From JAEUOS01 sp046160545 (GTDB lineage Bacteria; Pseudomonadota; Gammaproteobacteria; Burkholderiales; JAEUOS01), in assembly GCA_046160545.1 (NCBI GenBank), contig JBJXGS010000274.1, positions 1 through 18,379 of the forward strand: a stretch of DNA of 18,379 nt, in the 5' to 3' direction. Below the pieces are notes generated by a model. It was not told the DNA's origin and did not search any database. It was given only the letters and a program-made list of their open reading frames with translations. Position numbers and translations under genes: made by a program. Below, one piece after another: positions 14,334 through 18,379 of this stretch. The stretch's first letter is position 1; every line of letters starts with the position of its first letter.

Positions 14334-15845
14334 ATGAACATCGCAGCCCTCCTGGCGCGCGCGGCGCGCGCGCACCCGCATGCGCCCGCGCTGGCCCACG
14401 GTGAACGTGTCGTGGCCGACTATGCCAGCGCGTCCTTGCGCGTCGCACGCATCGCGGGCGGCCTGCTCGCCCTCGGAATCTCGCCGGGCGACCGGGTGGC
14501 GCTGGTCATGAAAAACCATCCAGCGTACTGGGAGGCGCTGTTCTCTGCCTGGCATGCGGGGCTGGTGGCGGTGCCGATCCACTCCAAGCTGCATCCCAAG
14601 GAACTCGCCTTCATCTTCGAGAACTGCGGCGCGCCCGTAGTCCTGGCAAGCGACAACACCCAGGGCGCCTGCGACGAGGCCGCCGGCATGTGTCCCGGAG
14701 TGCGGCATGTGATCGGCATCGACACGACGGCCTTCGCGCGTCTCGCCGCTGCCGAGCCCCTGCCGATGGTGACGCGCGCGCCCGACGACCTCGCCTGGCT
14801 CTTCTACACCAGCGGTACCACCGGGCGGCCCAAGGGCGTGATGCTCTCGCATGCGAACCTGCTGGCCATGACGCTCAACTATTTCAGCGACGTGGACGCC
14901 ATCGCGCGTGAGGACGCGATCGTCCATGCCGCGCCGATGTCGCATGGCTCGGGCATCTACATCCTGCCGCATGTCGCGCGCGGCGCCTGCAATGTGGTGG
15001 CCGAGTCCGGCGGCTTCGACGCGGGCGAGATCTTCCGGCTTTGGCGGCGTTATGGAAGCGTCACCATGTTCGCCGCACCGACCATGGTCAAGCGCCTGAC
15101 CGAGGCGCGCGAGGATGCCGATCCCGGAGGCCTCAAGACCATCGTCTACGGCGGCGGGCCCATGTACGTGGCCGACATCCAGGCGGCCATTCTGCGTTTC
15201 GGCCAGCGCTTTGCGCAGATCTATGGCCAGGGCGAGTCGCCGATGACCATCACTGCGAGCGACAAGGCGGTGCATCGTGACACCGCGCACCCGCGCTACC
15301 TGGAGCGGCTCGGTTCAGTCGGCCGCGCCTTCACCGGTGTCGAGGTCATGATCGCGGGCGAGGACGACCGCGAACTTCCGACCGGCGAGATCGGCGAAAT
15401 CTGCGCGCGCGGCAGCGTGGTCATGCAGGGCTACTGGAAGAACCCGGAGGCAAGCAGCAAGGCACTGGCCAACGGCTGGCTTCACACCGGCGATGTCGGC
15501 GCCCTCGACGAGGCAGGCTTTCTCACGCTCAAGGACCGCAGCAAGGACTTGATCATCTCCGGCGGTTCGAACATCTACCCGCGCGAAGTCGAGGAGGCGC
15601 TCCTCACCCACCCCGGCGTGGCAGAGGTGTCGGTGGTCGGACGGACACACCCGGAATGGGGCGAGGAGGTCATCGCCTTCGTCGTGCGCCGACCGCAGGC
15701 ACCACCAACCCCCGCCGAACTCGACGACCACGTCGTCGCCAACATCGCGCGCTTCAAGCGTCCCAAGGAATACCGCTTCGTCGACGCACTGCCCAAGAAC
15801 GAGACCGGCAAGGTACTGAAGACGGCGCTGCGCAGCCTGTTGTGA
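14334..15845 (+). CDS. Acyl-CoA synthetase (AMP-forming, ANL family)
   Basis: A 503-residue adenylate-forming enzyme starting at ATG 14334, nine bases after the cupin stop. It activates a carboxylic acid with ATP and CoA via an acyl-adenylate. Motifs in order: the ATP loop LFYTSGTTGRPKGVMLSH (156-173), YGQGESPMT (297-305), the aspartate that binds the ribose, D387, in WLHTGDVGALDE, the hinge KDRSKDLIISGGSNIYPREVEEAL (400-423) and the catalytic lysine K493 in PKNETGKVLKT. Length is that of the fatty/aromatic acyl-CoA ligase group rather than the longer acetyl-CoA synthetases. No signal peptide. The Shine-Dalgarno sequence is weak, which fits translational coupling to the cupin gene. The substrate is not predictable; an aromatic or alicyclic acid would fit the BadH-like dehydrogenase at the window end. 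Confidence 0.92.
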   Translation: MNIAALLARAARAHPHAPALAHGERVVADYASASLRVARIAGGLLALGISPGDRVALVMKNHPAYWEALFSAWHAGLVAVPIHSKLHPKELAFIFENCGAPVVLASDNTQGACDEAAGMCPGVRHVIGIDTTAFARLAAAEPLPMVTRAPDDLAWLFYTSGTTGRPKGVMLSHANLLAMTLNYFSDVDAIAREDAIVHAAPMSHGSGIYILPHVARGACNVVAESGGFDAGEIFRLWRRYGSVTMFAAPTMVKRLTEAREDADPGGLKTIVYGGGPMYVADIQAAILRFGQRFAQIYGQGESPMTITASDKAVHRDTAHPRYLERLGSVGRAFTGVEVMIAGEDDRELPTGEIGEICARGSVVMQGYWKNPEASSKALANGWLHTGDVGALDEAGFLTLKDRSKDLIISGGSNIYPREVEEALLTHPGVAEVSVVGRTHPEWGEEVIAFVVRRPQAPPTPAELDDHVVANIARFKRPKEYRFVDALPKNETGKVLKTALRSLL

Positions 15846-15907
15846 TCGACCGGTTAGGTCGAGGGCCGCGCGCAACTGAGCTGCAATAGTCCACAGAAAG
15901 CACAAGA

Positions 15908-16798
15908 ATGAGCGAATCAAAAACCGCCGACTACGCGCGACCCGAACTATTGGCAGACACCGCGTGGCTGGCCGCGCACCTGGGCGACGCGGATCTGCGC
16001 ATCTTCGACTGCACCACCATCCTCAAGCCTGACGCCAATGGCGCCTTGCAGGCCATTTCCGGGCGGGCCGACTACGAGCGTGGCCACATTCCCGGCGCGC
16101 GCTACATCGAACTGCAGCAGGACCTCTCCGACAAGTCCAGCCGCTGGCGCTTCACCCTGCCCGGCGCTGCGCAGTTTGCGGCAGCGATGGAAGCCCTGGG
16201 CGTCTCCGACGACTCGCGCGTCGTGCTCTACAGCACCGGCAGCTACATCTGGGCTACCCGCGTGTGGTGGATGCTGCGCGTGTTCGGCTTCACGCGCGCC
16301 GCGGTGCTGGACGGCGGCTTCGCCACGTGGGTCAAGGAGGGCCGCCCCGTCGCAACCGGTCCGGCGCCCGTGGCCGAGCGACGCGGCAGCTTCACCGCGC
16401 GCTTTCATCCGGAAATGGTCGTCGACTCCGCGCAAGTCCTCGCGGCCACCAAGGACCCGACGAATACTTTGGTCAACGCCTTGTCGCGCGAGTCCTTCGA
16501 GGGCAGGGGCACCAGCCCCTACGGACGTCCCGGGCGCATTCCCAGCAGCGTAAGCGTACCTGCGGCGACGATGCTGGCCGCCGACCAGACCATGCTGCCG
16601 GCCGGCGAACTGGCCAAGGCGCTGGGCGAGCGCGCGACAGCGGGCGCGGGGCGCGTGATCACCTACTGCGGGGGCGGAATTGCAGCGACTGGCAACACCT
16701 TCGCGCTGGCCTTGCTTGGCCTGGACAACGTCGCGGTCTATGACGCTTCTTTGCAGGAGTGGGCGACCAATCCGGCGATGCCGATGGAGCAGGGTTAG
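15908..16798 (+). CDS. Two-domain rhodanese-family sulfurtransferase
   Basis: A 296-residue protein from ATG 15908 (AGAAAG around 15894-15899 is a weak ribosome site), with two rhodanese domains, the first carrying GHIPGARYIELQQDLS (59-74) and the second the catalytic loop YCGGGIAATG with C254. The family (thiosulfate or 3-mercaptopyruvate sulfurtransferases) moves sulfane sulfur from a donor to thiols or cyanide via a persulfide on this Cys. The loop CGGGIA differs from the CRKGVT/CGSGVT loops of characterised enzymes, so donor preference is unclear. It follows the acyl-CoA synthetase by 62 bases on the same strand; it may be in the same transcript. Its role here is unclear; it could be related to sulfur recycling or detoxification. 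It converges on the enoyl-CoA hydratase-type gene, ending 44 bases before that gene's end. Confidence 0.88.
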   Translation: MSESKTADYARPELLADTAWLAAHLGDADLRIFDCTTILKPDANGALQAISGRADYERGHIPGARYIELQQDLSDKSSRWRFTLPGAAQFAAAMEALGVSDDSRVVLYSTGSYIWATRVWWMLRVFGFTRAAVLDGGFATWVKEGRPVATGPAPVAERRGSFTARFHPEMVVDSAQVLAATKDPTNTLVNALSRESFEGRGTSPYGRPGRIPSSVSVPAATMLAADQTMLPAGELAKALGERATAGAGRVITYCGGGIAATGNTFALALLGLDNVAVYDASLQEWATNPAMPMEQG

Positions 16799-16842
16799 CG
16801 ACTCGGGCGGATTGGCGAATATCGGCTCAGCCAGGCCCTAGC

Positions 16843-17604
16843 CTACCGCCCCTTCCAAACCGGCTTCCGCTTCTCGCGAAACGCGCGCGGACCTTCCTGC
16901 GCATCCTCGCTCAGGTACACCTGATCGAACGCATGACGCGCCGCGCGCAGCGCGGCGCTGCGGCCCATCTCGGTGGACAGGCGCACGATCTCCTTGGAGG
17001 CGCGTACGGTGAGCGGTGCGTTTTCGATCAGGCGCTTGGCTAGCGCAATAGCGCCTTCCAGCGCCTGGCCTTTGGGCATCAGGCGGTTGACCAGGCCCAG
17101 TTCGTAGGCGCGCCTGGCAGGTAGCGGGTCGCCGGTCATGGTCAGTTCGAGCACGATGCGCTGCGGCAGCATGTGGATCAAAGGCGTCGCCCAGGGCACG
17201 CCACGGCCGACCTTGACCTCGGTGATGGCGAATAACGCGGTCTCGTCGGCCACACACAGGTCGCACATTTGCGCGAGCAGGAAGCCGCCGGCGTAGGCAT
17301 AGCCGGCCACCGCGGCGATGGTCGGTTTCTGCACTTCGACGTTGTCGCCCAGCACCGGCAAAAAGCCCGACGGCGGGATCTTGAGCGCGGTGTCGGCGGC
17401 CTCGACCAAGTCCATGCCGGCGCAGAAATTCTCGCCCGCACCGGTGACGATGGCGACCTTGGCCGATTCGTCGGCGTTGAAGCGCTCCCATGCACCAAAG
17501 AAGCCTTCGCGCACCTGGCGCGAGAGCGCGTTGCGCCGCTGCGGGCGGTTGATCGTGATGACGGCGATGCCGTCCTTGACTTCGTAGAGCAGTTCGCCGT
17601 TCAT
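16843..17604 (-). CDS. Enoyl-CoA hydratase/isomerase (crotonase) family protein
   Basis: A 253-residue crotonase-fold protein; ATG 17604 has AGGAGA about seven bases upstream. Typical features are VITINRPQRRNAL (15-27), the oxyanion-hole GAGENFCAGMDL (55-66), AVAGYAYAGGFLLAQMCD (98-115) and ITEVKVGRG (127-135). Of the two catalytic glutamates of enoyl-CoA hydratase, one (E129) is present, but the other is replaced by Leu (L109 in GGFLLA, where hydratases have GGCELA). This points away from a plain syn-hydratase, toward isomerase, hydrolase or other chemistry in the superfamily (BadI-like ring hydrolases are also crotonases). It follows the BadH-like dehydrogenase on the same strand after a 79-base gap and probably shares its transcript and pathway. 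Exact reaction is unresolved. Confidence 0.9.
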   Translation of the reverse strand: MNGELLYEVKDGIAVITINRPQRRNALSRQVREGFFGAWERFNADESAKVAIVTGAGENFCAGMDLVEAADTALKIPPSGFLPVLGDNVEVQKPTIAAVAGYAYAGGFLLAQMCDLCVADETALFAITEVKVGRGVPWATPLIHMLPQRIVLELTMTGDPLPARRAYELGLVNRLMPKGQALEGAIALAKRLIENAPLTVRASKEIVRLSTEMGRSAALRAARHAFDQVYLSEDAQEGPRAFREKRKPVWKGR

Positions 17605-17683
17605 GCCAAGTCTCCTGATTCGATTGCGTCGCGCGCAGCGCCGCCGCAGGCATCGACGGGCTTCTGGGTAAAGGTAGCGAGGC

Positions 17684-18379
17684 TCAACCGGCCATGGTCA
17701 GGCCGCCCGAGACCGATATCACCTGGCCGGTAATGAAGGCGGCATCGTCGCTGGCGAGGAAGCAGATCGCCCCGACCACGTCGTCGGGCTGGCCGACGCG
17801 GCCGAACGGGATCGCCTTGGTGAGCGCCGCCACCAGCTTGACGCCGGACTCGCTGTCGCCGGCGAACTCGCGAAAGAGGTTGGTATCGGTCGGCCCCGGG
17901 CAGACGACGTTGACGTTGATGCGCTTGCGCGCCAGTTCGCGTGCCATGGTCTTGGAAAACGCGATGATGCCACCCTTGCAGGCGGAGTAAACCGCCTCGC
18001 CGGACGAGCCGACACGGCCGGCGTCGGAGGCGATGTTGACCACCCGCCCCCTGCCGCGCGTGCTCATGCCCTTGAGCACGGCGCGATGCATGTTGAGCGG
18101 GCCGACCAGATTGATCGCGATGATCTTCGGCCACACCGCCGGGTCCAGGTCGAGAAAGCGCGCGCCGACGTCCCAGCCGGCGTTGTTGACCAGCACGTCG
18201 ACCGGTCCCAGATCGGCCTCGGTCTTGGCCACCGCCGCTTCCACCGCGGGCGCGTCGGTGATGTCGACTGCGTAGCCCGCCGCCTTGCCGCCGGCTGCAT
18301 TGAGCTTCGCGGCCAGTGCGGAGGCTGCCTCACCCTTCAAGTCATAAATAGCGACCCTGGCGCCCTCGGCGGCGAAGCG
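17684..18379 (-). CDS. Short-chain dehydrogenase/reductase, BadH-like, 5' end outside window
   Basis: The frame continues past the window end (RFAAEGARVAIYD is readable from base 18379 down), so at least the N-terminal Rossmann glycine motif is missing; 231 residues are visible. The SDR features are DVLVNNAG (nucleotide-binding region), S118 in NIASDAGRV and the active-site YxxxK as YSACK (Y131, K135), then VCPGPTDT and the C-terminal FITGQVISVSGGLTMAG. The NNAGWD, ASDAGRVGSSGEAVYSACKGG and C-terminal stretches strongly recall BadH, the 2-hydroxycyclohexanecarboxyl-CoA dehydrogenase of Rhodopseudomonas, which acts with NAD in cyclohexanecarboxylate degradation. That is similarity recalled from memory; other 3-hydroxyacyl-CoA dehydrogenases share these motifs. 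It lies upstream of the crotonase-type gene, fitting a CoA-thioester pathway. Confidence 0.9.
   Translation of the reverse strand, partial: RFAAEGARVAIYDLKGEAASALAAKLNAAGGKAAGYAVDITDAPAVEAAVAKTEADLGPVDVLVNNAGWDVGARFLDLDPAVWPKIIAINLVGPLNMHRAVLKGMSTRGRGRVVNIASDAGRVGSSGEAVYSACKGGIIAFSKTMARELARKRINVNVVCPGPTDTNLFREFAGDSESGVKLVAALTKAIPFGRVGQPDDVVGAICFLASDDAAFITGQVISVSGGLTMAG

Noticed and set aside
14193..15290. A 365-codon minus-strand frame opposite the acyl-CoA synthetase
   Set aside because: Antisense shadow of a complete ANL enzyme; no domain or ribosome site.
1..18379. Mobile elements, CRISPR, tRNA or rRNA genes
   Set aside because: No transposase or integrase motif, no regularly spaced repeats, no cloverleaf or rRNA-like sequence was seen on either strand.

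Overview
The window is high-GC DNA packed with catabolic genes, short intergenic gaps and clear Shine-Dalgarno sequences. Two Bug/TctC-type periplasmic binding proteins with no permease next to them, an ABC_sub_bind-type binding protein, a LigA/LigB-like ring-cleavage pair, three Fe(II)/2-oxoglutarate dioxygenases and two fumarylacetoacetate-hydrolase (FAH) family proteins point to a betaproteobacterium, most likely Burkholderiales (Bordetella/Variovorax/Cupriavidus-like). This is inferred from gene content; no rRNA or other taxonomic marker is present. I see no tRNA, rRNA, CRISPR array, insertion sequence, transposase, integrase or transcriptional regulator.

Layout. (1) Bases 1-3725, plus strand: an amidohydrolase cut by the window edge, a TauD/TfdA dioxygenase, a short remnant resembling a glutathione S-transferase N-terminus, a metallo-beta-lactamase-fold hydrolase and an FAH-family protein, spaced like an operon. 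(2) Bases 3722-5959, minus strand: ABC_sub_bind periplasmic protein, LigA-like alpha subunit, LigB-like beta subunit; the LigB stop overlaps the stop of the convergent FAH gene on a CTAG palindrome. (3) Bases 6283-7359, plus strand: a membrane acyltransferase-3 that looks unrelated to its neighbours. (4) Bases 7413-11744: a mirror-image module, Bug protein plus dioxygenase reading left and a related dioxygenase plus Bug protein reading right from a shared 199-bp intergenic region. (5) Bases 11904-12341: a GFA/CENP-V-like zinc protein, followed by a strong bidirectional terminator. (6) Bases 12513-13511, minus strand: a second FAH-family protein, divergent from (7) 13593-16798, plus strand: a cupin with a histone-H1-like lysine/alanine/proline tail, an acyl-CoA synthetase and a two-domain rhodanese. 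(8) Bases 16843-18379, minus strand: an enoyl-CoA hydratase/isomerase family protein and a short-chain dehydrogenase resembling BadH, cut by the window end.

How the genes may work together (inference). The binding proteins could capture organic acids; the 2-oxoglutarate dioxygenases could hydroxylate or dealkylate them; LigAB could open a catechol-type ring; the FAH-family proteins, amidohydrolase and MBL hydrolase could process ring-cleavage products; and the acyl-CoA synthetase, crotonase and BadH-like dehydrogenase could run a CoA-thioester, beta-oxidation-like branch. No substrate can be assigned from sequence alone. The most unusual items are the cupin with the H1-like tail, the mirrored dioxygenase/Bug module and the orphan-receptor-LigAB operon.
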